Below are positions 44,295 through 52,860 of a DNA stretch of 64,000 bases, in pieces (position 1 is the stretch's first letter; each line of letters opens with the position of its first letter). Source of the DNA: Cyclobacteriaceae bacterium (GTDB lineage Bacteria; Bacteroidota; Bacteroidia; Cytophagales; Cyclobacteriaceae). Below the pieces are notes generated by a model, which saw only the letters and a program-made list of their open reading frames with translations, ran no database searches and was not told the DNA's origin. The position numbers and the translations under genes are program-made. The stretch lies in assembly GCA_029858965.1 (NCBI GenBank), contig JAOUDZ010000007.1:36193-100192 (forward strand). The letters are read 5' to 3'.

Positions 44295-44367
44295 GGTGAT
44301 GTAGCTCAGTTGGTAGAGCAAAGGACTGAAAATCCTTGTGTCGGGGGTTCAATTCCCTCCATCACCA
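44295..44367 (+). tRNA. tRNA-Phe (anticodon GAA)
   Basis: Cloverleaf fully formed: acceptor GGTGATG / CATCACC, D-arm GCTC-AGTTGGTA-GAGC, anticodon stem AAGGA-CTGAAAA-TCCTT with GAA, variable loop GTGTC, T-arm GGGGG-TTCAATT-CCCTC with one G-U pair. 73 bases including the discriminator A. The CCA end is not encoded. Confidence 0.97.
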
Positions 44368-44377
44368 CTTCGACACT

Positions 44378-44408
44378 AGCCTCCCATTCGGAGGCTTTTG
44401 TTTTTCTG
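44378..44408 (+). terminator. Terminator after tRNA-Phe
   Basis: AGCCTCC (44378-44384), loop CATTC, GGAGGCT (44390-44396), then TTTGTTTTT. Confidence 0.85.
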
Positions 44409-44484
44409 TTACAGCAAGTCTATTTTAGTAATTTAGTTAAGTTTTTCTACTTCTTTGTGTCCTTTTTCGCCTAAATAAAAACGA

Positions 44485-45864
44485 ATGGGTTTGCTCGACC
44501 TTTCTGAAAATTCTACCCGTTTGTTCAACATCTACTTTGCTGAGGTTGCTCTTGGACTAATCTTTTTTTTTATCTTCAGGCATTTTGGAACGCTGTACAG
44601 GAGAAGATTTCTGCTGACATGGTCATGGAGTTGGATGGCATATTCCGTGTACTCAGGCACCTCTGGGATTATATTGATTTTCTTAATAGAAACGCAATCA
44701 TTATTTCGTGACGCCCTGAGCATAATTGCTCAACTCGCCTGCTTCCTTCAGATCATCATGATCCTTCGCGGTACTTATGAACTTATTTATGAGAAGGCAT
44801 TTTCGAAAAGGAAATTTAGAATTATTTTTTTGTTCAGCTTTGGGCTGGCACTTTTTTCAGTAACAGCCTTTGGTCAGGCCGGTCCATTTTCTCGCTATTT
44901 GGTAAGCTTTGGGAGCAGAGCTGTCATCACCGGGTTGGGTTTCTTAGTGGCCGGAATAGTGGTATGGACGAATAAGAAATTTTCAAAAGGCTTTGGACAG
45001 CAGCTGCTGTCAAGCTCCCTTATCCTATTTAGTGTTTATCAACTATACGATTTTATGATAAGGCTGCTTAATATTCTGGGGACAAGACTGCCCGGGTTTG
45101 AGCTTTTTGGCATCGTTGACCTCTTGTTGATTTCCCTGATGGGGATGAGCATGGTTATGTGGTTCCTGGAAGATGAGCGTGGGAATCTTGACAAAGAAAA
45201 TAAGGAATTAGATAGCTTTTTGTCCAGCACATCGCATGACCTTCGTACGCCAATAGCTTCAATACTCGGACTGACCTATCTTGGTAAGTTAGAATTAAAG
45301 GAAGAGAAAGCTCGATCCTTCATGAGCATGATCGAAGAACGGATCAAGAAGTTGGATTTGGTCATTAGCGATATCCTCAGTCTGTCAAGAAGCAAGAAAA
45401 TCGATTTGAAAATTGAAGAACTTGACTTTGCCAGGTTGCTTGAGGAGACGATTGCTGATATACGATTTAACAAAGGCGCATCTGCAATTAAACTTGAATA
45501 TCAACCGGATCCGAGCCATGTTTTCAGATCTGACTATAATCAAATGAAGATCATTTTGAATAATTTAATGGCGAATGCTGTAAAATATCACGACCTCAAA
45601 AAACCCAATCCTTACATCCGTGTCTCCTTCAAAAGAGTAAGGAATGTAGTTGAAATTGCAGTTAAGGATAACGGAAAAGGTATTTCAAAAGAGAGTATAC
45701 CTAAGATATTTGATATGTTTTATCGCGACTCGCCCGAAACAGAGGGGACCGGTCTGGGGCTCTATATTATTCAGGAAGCTTTAATCAAAATTAAAGGTAT
45801 TATACTCGTTGATTCTGAGCTTGGAAAAGGAAGCATGTTTAAGATTGTACTGGATAACGCGTAA
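44485..45864 (+). CDS. Sensor histidine kinase with multi-pass membrane sensor
   Basis: 459 residues. The N-terminal part (about 1-235) carries about eight membrane segments with no extracytoplasmic domain, like 7TM-type or intramembrane-sensing kinases. The HisKA helix has H in STSHDLRTPIASILG near 254. The ATPase domain has N-box ILNNLMANAVKYHD, D-box VKDNGKGISKE and G-box GTGLGLYI. No response regulator is adjacent, so the partner lies elsewhere. The start ATG 44485 follows tRNA-Phe by 117 bases. Convergent with the pseudouridine synthase gene. Confidence 0.92.
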   Translation: MGLLDLSENSTRLFNIYFAEVALGLIFFFIFRHFGTLYRRRFLLTWSWSWMAYSVYSGTSGIILIFLIETQSLFRDALSIIAQLACFLQIIMILRGTYELIYEKAFSKRKFRIIFLFSFGLALFSVTAFGQAGPFSRYLVSFGSRAVITGLGFLVAGIVVWTNKKFSKGFGQQLLSSSLILFSVYQLYDFMIRLLNILGTRLPGFELFGIVDLLLISLMGMSMVMWFLEDERGNLDKENKELDSFLSSTSHDLRTPIASILGLTYLGKLELKEEKARSFMSMIEERIKKLDLVISDILSLSRSKKIDLKIEELDFARLLEETIADIRFNKGASAIKLEYQPDPSHVFRSDYNQMKIILNNLMANAVKYHDLKKPNPYIRVSFKRVRNVVEIAVKDNGKGISKESIPKIFDMFYRDSPETEGTGLGLYIIQEALIKIKGIILVDSELGKGSMFKIVLDNA

Positions 45865-45867
45865 TAC

Positions 45868-47226
45868 TTATTTGAAATGTTTTAACAGCACCAATTCTTC
45901 TTTTTTTAAGAATCGCCATTCCCCTCTGCTAATGTCCTTCTTATTCAAACCCGCATATACGGACCTGTCCAGTTTGACCACCTTGTATTCAAGGGACTCA
46001 AAGATTCTTCTGACCACGCGGTTCCAACCGATGTGAATTTCAAGCCCAATAGTCTTTCGATCATCTGATATGATTGCCAGATCGTCTACCGTAGCACGTC
46101 CTTCTTCTAACTTAACACCTTCAAGAACGCGCTGTGCATCGGCTTTTGTTAATGGGCGATCTAATTCCACTTTGTAGATTTTCTTCACATTGTAAGATGG
46201 GTGCATGAGTTTCTCTGCCAGGTCTCCATCGTTTGTAAGCAAGAGCAGGCCTGTGGTATTCCGGTCCAGCCTGCCAACCGGATATACTCGCTCTTTCACA
46301 ACATTTGCAATCAGATGCATAACGGTGTTTCTTTCTTGCGGGTCAGCAGTTGTTGTTAGAAATCCCTTGGGCTTGTTTAGTAATATGTATACCGGTTTTT
46401 CAGCGTGTAAGACTTTACTTTCATGCCGCACCTCATCTCCGGGGTTTACTTTGTAGCCCAGTTCTGTAATGGTTTTCCCATTCACTGAAATCAACCCCAT
46501 CTTGATAAGTTCATCTGCTTCCCGCCGAGAGCAGACCCCACTGTTTGAAATGAATTTATTCAGACGAATTTTTCCAGCTTCTGGCGAAATTTCCTTCTTT
46601 TTCGGGTTTCCTTTCAACTCATGCAAAGCTGGGTTGCTGCGCGTGTATTTAACATCCTCACGCTTATAAGGTTTCCTTACCTGCTTGTCCTCAAATTTTT
46701 TGTACGGCTTATCCGATTTTGAGTCAGAAGGAGGTGCAGCACGTTTATCGCCATAACGACCCTTATCGTTGCTGTCAAATTTTTTATACGGTTTATGCTT
46801 GCTAAAACCACCCGAAATTGAGCCGCTTTCTTTCCCTCGGTGTGGCTTTTCCTCCCTCGAAACGGCCGTAGTACCTGATCTCCTGGTAGCAAATTTCTTA
46901 TACGGTCTTTTGCCTCCTGCCTCTTCCGAGATGTCTTTCTTTTTTCTGCTATCCATTCTGCTGCCACCTTGATAAGCAGGGGCGCCAGCATCTTTCTCTC
47001 TTCTACGCGCTTTATCAAAGAATTTTCCCGTTTCCGATGAACCTGATCGCTCATCTTTTCTCTTACTGCTGCTATCCTGCTTCTTGTGGAATGGCCTTTC
47101 ATCTTTTGTTGACTTCTTAAAAGGCCGATAGTCAGATTTGCTGTCGATGTGTTTACCTGCTGAGCTGGATCTTGAAGATGAGCCTCTGCGGTCTCCCTTT
47201 GGGGTAGATGGATTATGTTTGCGCAT
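45868..47226 (-). CDS. RsuA/RluB-family pseudouridine synthase with a 215-residue basic N-terminal tail
   Basis: 452 residues. Residues 1-215 are low-complexity, Lys/Arg/Ser-rich and lack predicted fold. They contain a repeated PYKKF core (107-112, 145-150, 173-178) with weaker copies (YRPFKK; KPYKR). From about residue 218 an S4 RNA-binding domain (IRLNKFISNSGVCSRREADE) is followed by the catalytic domain, with Asp in GRLDRNTTGLLLLTND near 343. The enzyme isomerises specific uridines in 23S or 16S rRNA; the tail probably binds RNA or ribosome surfaces. Its start overlaps the scpB stop by 14 bases. Confidence 0.92.
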   Translation of the reverse strand: MRKHNPSTPKGDRRGSSSRSSSAGKHIDSKSDYRPFKKSTKDERPFHKKQDSSSKRKDERSGSSETGKFFDKARRREKDAGAPAYQGGSRMDSRKKKDISEEAGGKRPYKKFATRRSGTTAVSREEKPHRGKESGSISGGFSKHKPYKKFDSNDKGRYGDKRAAPPSDSKSDKPYKKFEDKQVRKPYKREDVKYTRSNPALHELKGNPKKKEISPEAGKIRLNKFISNSGVCSRREADELIKMGLISVNGKTITELGYKVNPGDEVRHESKVLHAEKPVYILLNKPKGFLTTTADPQERNTVMHLIANVVKERVYPVGRLDRNTTGLLLLTNDGDLAEKLMHPSYNVKKIYKVELDRPLTKADAQRVLEGVKLEEGRATVDDLAIISDDRKTIGLEIHIGWNRVVRRIFESLEYKVVKLDRSVYAGLNKKDISRGEWRFLKKEELVLLKHFK

Positions 47227-47797
47227 CCGGGTCTTTTAATTCTGGATTCTCGCCGATACTATTTACTTCACCCGCAAAGTCTTTAGGTACCGGCAACTCA
47301 ACAAGATCATTGATTCCAAAGTATTCCATAAACTTCAGTGTTGTACCGTAAAGCATAGGTCGCCCAATAGTTTCCCCCTTACCTGTAATTTCAACTAGCC
47401 CCTTATCAAGAAGTTTCTGAACAGCATAATCGCAATTAACGCCGCGTATATTTTCTATTTCGGTTTTTGAAATGGGTTGCTTATATGCAATAATTGAAAG
47501 TGTTTCCATTGCCGATGTGGACAAACGCTTTTTGGATTGTTGCTTTAGCATGATGCCAATGCTGGCTTGGTAGGCAGGTTTCGTTAGAAATTGATAACCC
47601 CCAGCGGCCTTAAATAGCTGGAAAGAGAATTCATCCGTCTGAAATTTTTCCTCCAGTCGTTGAATTGCGCCCACGATATCTTCTTCAGGAACATCTGCAT
47701 TGAACATTTCTGAGAGGCATGCCTTTAAATCCGATAGCTTTATCGGGCTTGGTGTGCAAAATATCAGTGCTTCAATATGGTTCTGTAAAAAGTCCAC
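47213..47797 (-). CDS. scpB: Segregation and condensation protein B
   Basis: 194-residue ScpB, a kite-type winged-helix dimer that completes the SMC-ScpAB condensin. Recognisable by LQNHIEALIFCTPSPIKLSD at the N-terminus, SAMETLSIIAYKQPISKTEI and IRGVNCDYAVQKLLDKGLV. Normal length. scpA and smc are not in the window. Translationally coupled with the downstream pseudouridine synthase gene, an association common in many bacteria (scpB-rluB). Confidence 0.95.
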   Translation of the reverse strand: MDFLQNHIEALIFCTPSPIKLSDLKACLSEMFNADVPEEDIVGAIQRLEEKFQTDEFSFQLFKAAGGYQFLTKPAYQASIGIMLKQQSKKRLSTSAMETLSIIAYKQPISKTEIENIRGVNCDYAVQKLLDKGLVEITGKGETIGRPMLYGTTLKFMEYFGINDLVELPVPKDFAGEVNSIGENPELKDPDAQT

Positions 47798-47882
47798 GCG
47801 TATGAGTTTCTAAAGTGAATAATTGCTTGACAGGCCGGAACTGGTACCATTATTAGCCTTCGATAAAAGAATAGCCAAAAGA

Positions 47883-48692
47883 CTAGTCCTGTTGCATCAT
47901 CTTGGCTTCGATAGATTGTGTTGTATGCGGCACAGCAATCAATCTTTCTTTGGGGATAAGTTTACCCGTTACTGAGCAGATTCCGTACGTTCCATTCTTT
48001 ATCCGAACTAATGCGTTCTCCAGATTCATGATATACTTCTGTTGCCGAGCAGCAAGCTGGCTAAGATTTTCTTTTTCGGCGGTTTCTGCTCCATCTTCCA
48101 ACACTTTTGTATTGCCACCAGAAGTTGCATCGGTTCCTTCGTCATTGTTGCGATTCAGTGTTTCTTTCAATATTTTGTATTCATCTCTGGCCTTTTCAAG
48201 TTTCTTGTGGATCAGGGCTTCAAACTCGACTAACTCTTCTTCAGAATACCTTGTTCTATCGTCTCGCGAAGCTGCTTTCGTTGGTTTATGGGCAATGGGA
48301 CGCTGGTTGGGTACTGGAAAAATGTTTAGTTGCGGTGGAGCCGGTTTTTGGATTGCAACAGCAGGTTTTGGCGGGGCAACGCTCTTCGTAACTTCTGGTC
48401 TCACCTTTGGCTTAACAACCTTTTTTGCGGCAACCGGTTTTGCTTTCTTCTTGATGACCTTTGGCTTTGCCACCGGCTTAACTTTTTTCTTTACCGCGGT
48501 CACTTTTTTTGAAGCTGCTTTTTTGGATGCAACAGTCTTCTTAACCTTAGCTTTTGATACTGCCTTCTTGGCCACAACTTTTTTCACTTTCTTAGCTTTC
48601 TTAGGGGCGGCTTTCTTGGTTTTTGCCACTTTTTTGACTTTAGCAGTCACTTTTTTCACTGATTTGGAAATTGACTTCTTATTCTTGGCCAT
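47883..48692 (-). CDS. Histone-H1-like lysine-rich tail fused to a DksA/TraR-like domain
   Basis: 269 residues from the ATG 48690-48692. Residues 1 to about 105 are nearly pure Lys/Ala/Val (AKKVKKV-type repeats), like histone H1 tails. A Pro-rich linker (residues 105-145) and a DksA/TraR-like helical hairpin (about 150-230: YSEEELVEFEALIHKK) follow. In the C-terminal zinc-finger segment GTYGICSVTGKLIPKERL only one of the usual four cysteines remains, and the second pair region reads TTQSIEAKM, so zinc binding is probably lost. Likely a DNA-binding or RNA polymerase-associated protein. The longer upstream start (48725) would lie inside the promoter box at 48724-48731. Confidence 0.85.
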   Translation of the reverse strand: MAKNKKSISKSVKKVTAKVKKVAKTKKAAPKKAKKVKKVVAKKAVSKAKVKKTVASKKAASKKVTAVKKKVKPVAKPKVIKKKAKPVAAKKVVKPKVRPEVTKSVAPPKPAVAIQKPAPPQLNIFPVPNQRPIAHKPTKAASRDDRTRYSEEELVEFEALIHKKLEKARDEYKILKETLNRNNDEGTDATSGGNTKVLEDGAETAEKENLSQLAARQQKYIMNLENALVRIKNGTYGICSVTGKLIPKERLIAVPHTTQSIEAKMMQQD

Positions 48693-48723
48693 GGTATGTT
48701 CCTCCGTTTGATAAAAGATGCGC

Positions 48724-48752
48724 AAAATTATGCGCTCAAGCCCGAAAACAAA
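48724..48752 (-). promoter_or_regulatory. Promoter of the H1/DksA-like gene
   Basis: On the minus strand: TTG (complement of 48750-48752), 18-base spacer, TAATTTTG (complement of 48724-48731). A GCGCA/TGCGC inverted repeat at 48721-48736 overlaps the -7 box. Confidence 0.55.
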
Positions 48753-48910
48753 AGATATTGCCCAATTAATTCCCGAACCCGTATTCCGGTCAAATTTTCC
48801 ATTATTTATCCCCTTGCTCTTCAGGTTGAAATGATCTGAATAGCTATTATTCTAGCCCATACCAGCAATTTCTGGTAACCGGCAGACGGATCCAGCGGAA
48901 AAAAAGGAAG

Positions 48911-49120
48911 TCATCCGCCAAGTGCGGTGCCAGCAAACATTGGGCGAGGATATGACTGGGTCAAAACAGAACAGGCTGCGATTTGCATCAGCAACAGGAA
49001 GGCATTCTTAATTCGGTCGTTCCTGGTGCAGGCGAACTCCATAATGGGGAGTGTGTTCTTGAACGGGGTTAAATATTCTTTTGCCAGTGGGGAGTAAATC
49101 TTGTTGAGTTGCCTATCCAT
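48911..49120 (-). CDS. Hypothetical short ORF (69 aa), doubtful
   Basis: ORF from ATG 49118-49120 just after the lamin-tail gene stop on the same strand. The product (MDRQLNKIYSPLAKEYLT ...) contains a hydrophobic patch (NAFLLLMQIAACSVL) but no known motif. It could be a real small membrane protein read through from the upstream gene, or noise. The remaining interval 48753-48910 holds nothing I can recognise. Confidence 0.25.
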   Translation of the reverse strand: MDRQLNKIYSPLAKEYLTPFKNTLPIMEFACTRNDRIKNAFLLLMQIAACSVLTQSYPRPMFAGTALGG

Positions 49121-49127
49121 ATTTCCT

Positions 49128-51764
49128 TCAAAAGTGTGCAGCAATTGCGACAGGGATTCGATACGTTATAGTTTTCCCGGCTGTGTCAAATACCTCAAAC
49201 CAAACCATATAGTATCCAATTCGAGCTTTGTTGCCATCATCCCGGTCACCATCCCAACGCAATGTACCTTCTGAACCAAGGACTTCATTGTTGGCTACGC
49301 GTTTTATTAGATGGCCCTGATCATCATAAATCCTTATGTTAGCGACAAACCCACCCTGATCAAACTTAAAATGAATTTGCGTAAAGTCAGGATTGCCAGC
49401 CAGCGGATCGAATATTTCCGGCTCTATATGTATTGATTCAGCCAATAGGGGAAATGTAGCTTTTGCATTTGAGTTGAGGTACCCTGGCGTGGCAAACCCT
49501 ACAAGCGAGCTCGCCGATTTCCAGTTTTGCGGATCGTTGGTAGCGCCAGTGAAATTAATCCGTTCCAGCGATACACCTTCGTCATCATTGATGAATACTG
49601 TGTGCAGGTTCTTGTTGTAATGAAAGGCGTCAAGAACGTGTTGTTGATCATCCAGTAATGCTACAGTTCCCTCATCATCATTAAAGGCAGGCAAATCATC
49701 CACGACCAAAACTTGCGCTTCTGGCAATTGTGGATATTCACCTTTTAATGCATTGAGATTTTCGGTCAAGGCCAAGTAACCGCCCGGATGCAAAAGAAGA
49801 TCCAGGTTGGTTACGAATCTTGCATTTGCTGGTGTGCCATTTGCAATGTTTGAGATGGAATAGTTTTTGAGGTTAATGAATTTGGAAGATGTGTTTACAA
49901 TTTCAACGAAGTCAACACCCATAGGCCTAGGGTTGAATAGAATTTCATTGATAACAATTTCGCCTGCATCAGCCGATTGAGGAATTCCAAAATGTGCACT
50001 GTTTCCGTCTGGATGAACCGCATTGCCGGTGCAATCATATATCGAATTTACAGTAATGCTGTAAACAATTTCTTGCTGAAGATTCCGCGCCAGGGAAAGA
50101 ATGATACTGGTCAATGATGCATCCGCAAAAGCAAGATGGTCTACCGCAATGCCAGGGTTAAGAACAAAGCTGGTTACTTCAGGCAATAATTTTTCAAGCT
50201 TTTCATCGAAGGTTAACTTTAGCGATGCAGGTGATAGTGGAATGGCTGAGATTAGCCTTGGACCTGTGAGGTCAGGTTTGTTCGCCCGTACCGAGTTTTG
50301 CTTTCCCGGGGTTCCGCCACTCAGGTCCTCGGAAGCAATCCAGTTTTCCTTTTCACTACAAAGGTTTTCGGTGTCAATCAGCTCTAAGGACCATCCACCG
50401 TTCTTCTTTTCGTTGTCTTTATACCAGCTATCACTATAGCGCAGCGAATCGATGGTTACCCCGTTCACATCCTCCAAAAGCAATAAATCACCATCGTTAT
50501 TTAGCGATGGAAAGTTAGATGCTCCCCATGCTTTTCCATAAGGGGTAAATTCCGTTGCTGAGGAGGACAGAATTAAGTACTCGCCAGGGAGCAACACCAA
50601 GCTGGGTAGAATCAAAGTGGAATTGAGATCGGTGATTTTCCACCCGGATAAATCAAATGCAAACTCACTGCGGTTGAATAGTTCTACGAACTCTGTCTCT
50701 GGCAGTCCGGCTTTGGGGGTTGGATCGGCAAGTATCTCAGAGAAAATAATGTCCTTTGGATTAGCAGCGATAGACTCAAAGAAAACAAATTTACTGCTGG
50801 TTGTATTTATCAAGTTTCCATTGGTATCTTCAATCCCCGTAACGGTAAGGGTATATGAGAATGCTGGAGAGAAGGGTTTCTCAAAGAAGAGCACTACTTC
50901 TTTTCGGTTTTCCTGGAGAACTGCCTGCGACGGATTACCCAGGCTACTGTTGACGCTGTAGTTCGTCACGTTTTCAGTCGTTGCCTGATCCAGATTTTCA
51001 GAAAACACCAACAAAAGTTCATTTGAGGAAACGACCTCTATCATGTTGAGTTCTGGCGGAACGCCATCCGGATGCGCATCTCCTGCAACAAGAAAGTCGT
51101 CAAAATAGAACTTGTCCGAGCGGGTTGCGGTATACGTGCAAAGCACTCCAAAATAGTATGATGATGTATTGGTCGTGTCCTGCACGCTCCCCTCTGAAAA
51201 ATAATTACCCATGGCTCCAAGATCCGAAAACAATTCCCACGAGCCGTCAGTAAAGCGCGTTACTTTAATCCTTGTTTTGGTCCCAGACAGATTCAATAAA
51301 CCATCTCTGCCATCGATGATTTTAGAGTGCACAGTACCGGTCTGTTTGTATAAACTTACATCGTCGGTGGTATTTCCAACGAGTACATAATATCCATTCA
51401 AAGGTCCTGCCAAATTGGGTTGGTCGGACACCAGATAAACTTGAGCATAGTTTGCGTTTGAGGGATTGAAGTCCAGCTTTAATACGAATTCCCATGTTGC
51501 CCCCAGCATAGCAGTGCTCGGTACTGATAGATAGGCCATACCAGTCATGGGGTCCGCGTTGAGCCTCAGCGCACCGTCGAAGATAATGAAGTGAGAATCC
51601 ATACCGGACCATTCGGGTGACCTTGTAAAATCTCCATCTGAGAAATCATCAGTGAGCTGAGCGAACATTTGTTGGGTTATCATTAGGAAGGCAAACGTTA
51701 GGAAAAATACTTCCGTAATCGTTTTCAGGATTGAAAACCTGCATATTTGTAGGTTAGATTTCAT
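49128..51764 (-). CDS. Exported multi-domain protein with lamin-tail domains (surface or adhesin-like)
   Basis: 878 residues from the ATG 51762-51764, beginning with a signal peptide (about 1-36, cut near MFAQ). An N-terminal LamG/concanavalin-like region (about 40-210: DDFSDGDFTRSPEWSGMDSH) is followed by an Ig-like (Big_5) strand domain near 220-310. A lamin-tail domain is at 320-430 (FSEILADPTPKAGLPETEF), with a second Ig-like domain near 470-560. A second lamin-tail domain lies at 580-690 (INEILFNPRPMGVDFVEI), and a C-terminal FlgD-Ig/CHU-like domain ends IPVAIAAHF. Such proteins are typically type IX cargo or cell-surface structural proteins; no catalytic site is visible. Confidence 0.85.
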   Translation of the reverse strand: MKSNLQICRFSILKTITEVFFLTFAFLMITQQMFAQLTDDFSDGDFTRSPEWSGMDSHFIIFDGALRLNADPMTGMAYLSVPSTAMLGATWEFVLKLDFNPSNANYAQVYLVSDQPNLAGPLNGYYVLVGNTTDDVSLYKQTGTVHSKIIDGRDGLLNLSGTKTRIKVTRFTDGSWELFSDLGAMGNYFSEGSVQDTTNTSSYYFGVLCTYTATRSDKFYFDDFLVAGDAHPDGVPPELNMIEVVSSNELLLVFSENLDQATTENVTNYSVNSSLGNPSQAVLQENRKEVVLFFEKPFSPAFSYTLTVTGIEDTNGNLINTTSSKFVFFESIAANPKDIIFSEILADPTPKAGLPETEFVELFNRSEFAFDLSGWKITDLNSTLILPSLVLLPGEYLILSSSATEFTPYGKAWGASNFPSLNNDGDLLLLEDVNGVTIDSLRYSDSWYKDNEKKNGGWSLELIDTENLCSEKENWIASEDLSGGTPGKQNSVRANKPDLTGPRLISAIPLSPASLKLTFDEKLEKLLPEVTSFVLNPGIAVDHLAFADASLTSIILSLARNLQQEIVYSITVNSIYDCTGNAVHPDGNSAHFGIPQSADAGEIVINEILFNPRPMGVDFVEIVNTSSKFINLKNYSISNIANGTPANARFVTNLDLLLHPGGYLALTENLNALKGEYPQLPEAQVLVVDDLPAFNDDEGTVALLDDQQHVLDAFHYNKNLHTVFINDDEGVSLERINFTGATNDPQNWKSASSLVGFATPGYLNSNAKATFPLLAESIHIEPEIFDPLAGNPDFTQIHFKFDQGGFVANIRIYDDQGHLIKRVANNEVLGSEGTLRWDGDRDDGNKARIGYYMVWFEVFDTAGKTITYRIPVAIAAHF

Positions 51765-51783
51765 AAGCACAACGGGAAAACAC

Positions 51784-51791
51784 TATTTTTG
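51784..51791 (+). promoter_or_regulatory. -7 box (TATTTTTG) of asd
   Basis: Perfect TAnnTTTG 23 bases before the asd ATG; no TTG at the expected -33 distance. Confidence 0.45.
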
Positions 51792-51814
51792 CAGTCTCTA
51801 AATATAAACAAAAA

Positions 51815-52807
51815 ATGAAAATTGCAGTAGTAGGCGCTACAGGGCTTGTGGGCCAGGAAATTCTTAAGGTTATAGAGGAGAGGAGCTTTCCTTTCGATGA
51901 ACTTTATCTCATTGCGTCAGCCAAATCGGTTGGCCAAACCATTGCTTTTAAGGGCAAGGACTACGTAGTAAAAAGTATTGAAGAGGGTTGCAAGCTAGCT
52001 CCGGATATTGCGATTTTCTCCGCTGGAGGAGGTACTTCCCTGGAGTGGGCACCAAAATATGCCGATGCGGGATGCATTGTCATCGATAACTCCTCTGCAT
52101 GGAGAATGGATCCGACAAAAAAACTAATCGTGCCCGAAATAAATGGACACGAGCTTTCTATCGATGATCGCATAATAGCAAACCCGAATTGTTCCACCAT
52201 TCAAATGGTAATGGCATTGGCTCCACTGCATGTTAAGTACGGTTTAAAGAGAATAGTAGTTTCAACCTACCAATCCGTTACAGGAACGGGGAAAGATGCT
52301 GTTCAGCAAATGATGGACGAAAGAAATGGCATAGAGGGACCAAAGGTTTATCCCCATCCAATTGATATGAATGCACTGCCGCATATCGATTCATTTCTGG
52401 ATAATGGGTACACGAAGGAGGAAATGAAGATGGTAAATGAAACGCACAAAATATTAGGCGATAAGACAATTGGAATTACCGCGACTACCGTGCGAATACC
52501 TTCGGTAGGAGGCCATTCTGAGGCGGTAAATGTTGAGTTTCACGAAGATTTTAATTTAAGCGAAGTGCGATCTGTCTTGGCTACCACCCCGGGGGTGATC
52601 GTCCAGGATGATCCTAAGAACAACATTTATCCAATGCCAATAAATTCACACCATCGCGATGAGGTTTTTGTAGGGAGAATCCGTCGTGATGAATCACAGC
52701 CCAATACGCTTAACATGTGGATTGTTGCTGACAATCTTCGCAAGGGTGCAGCCACTAATGCGGTTCAGATCGCTGAGTTCATGATGGAAAAAAGTCTTGT
52801 TTATTAA
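51815..52807 (+). CDS. asd: Aspartate-semialdehyde dehydrogenase
   Basis: 330-residue NADP-dependent enzyme that makes aspartate semialdehyde for lysine, threonine, methionine and diaminopimelate synthesis. N-terminal Rossmann motif VVGATGLVGQEI, active-site Cys in ANPNCSTIQMV near 129, YQSVTGTGKDAV and the substrate-binding RIPSVGGHSEAV are all present. Divergent from the lamin-tail gene; ends in a hairpin shared with the oxoprolinase gene. Confidence 0.96.
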   Translation: MKIAVVGATGLVGQEILKVIEERSFPFDELYLIASAKSVGQTIAFKGKDYVVKSIEEGCKLAPDIAIFSAGGGTSLEWAPKYADAGCIVIDNSSAWRMDPTKKLIVPEINGHELSIDDRIIANPNCSTIQMVMALAPLHVKYGLKRIVVSTYQSVTGTGKDAVQQMMDERNGIEGPKVYPHPIDMNALPHIDSFLDNGYTKEEMKMVNETHKILGDKTIGITATTVRIPSVGGHSEAVNVEFHEDFNLSEVRSVLATTPGVIVQDDPKNNIYPMPINSHHRDEVFVGRIRRDESQPNTLNMWIVADNLRKGAATNAVQIAEFMMEKSLVY

Positions 52808-52831
52808 ACATGACGTATACAGACAAGTGAG

Positions 52832-52856
52832 AATAGCCACCACAGGGTGGCTATTT
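52832..52856. terminator. Convergent hairpin between asd and the oxoprolinase gene
   Basis: AATAGCCACC (52832-52841) pairs with GGTGGCTATT (52846-52855), ten base pairs with a four-base loop. Only short T stretches follow, so termination is likely but the strength is uncertain. It lies between the two stop codons. Confidence 0.7.
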
Positions 52857-52860
52857 CATT

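Noticed and set aside
47902..48711. 269-codon open frame on the plus strand, opposite to the Lys-rich gene
   Set aside because: It is a shadow of the AAG/AAA-rich lysine repeats on the other strand; the product is Phe/Thr/Ala-rich low complexity with no start context.
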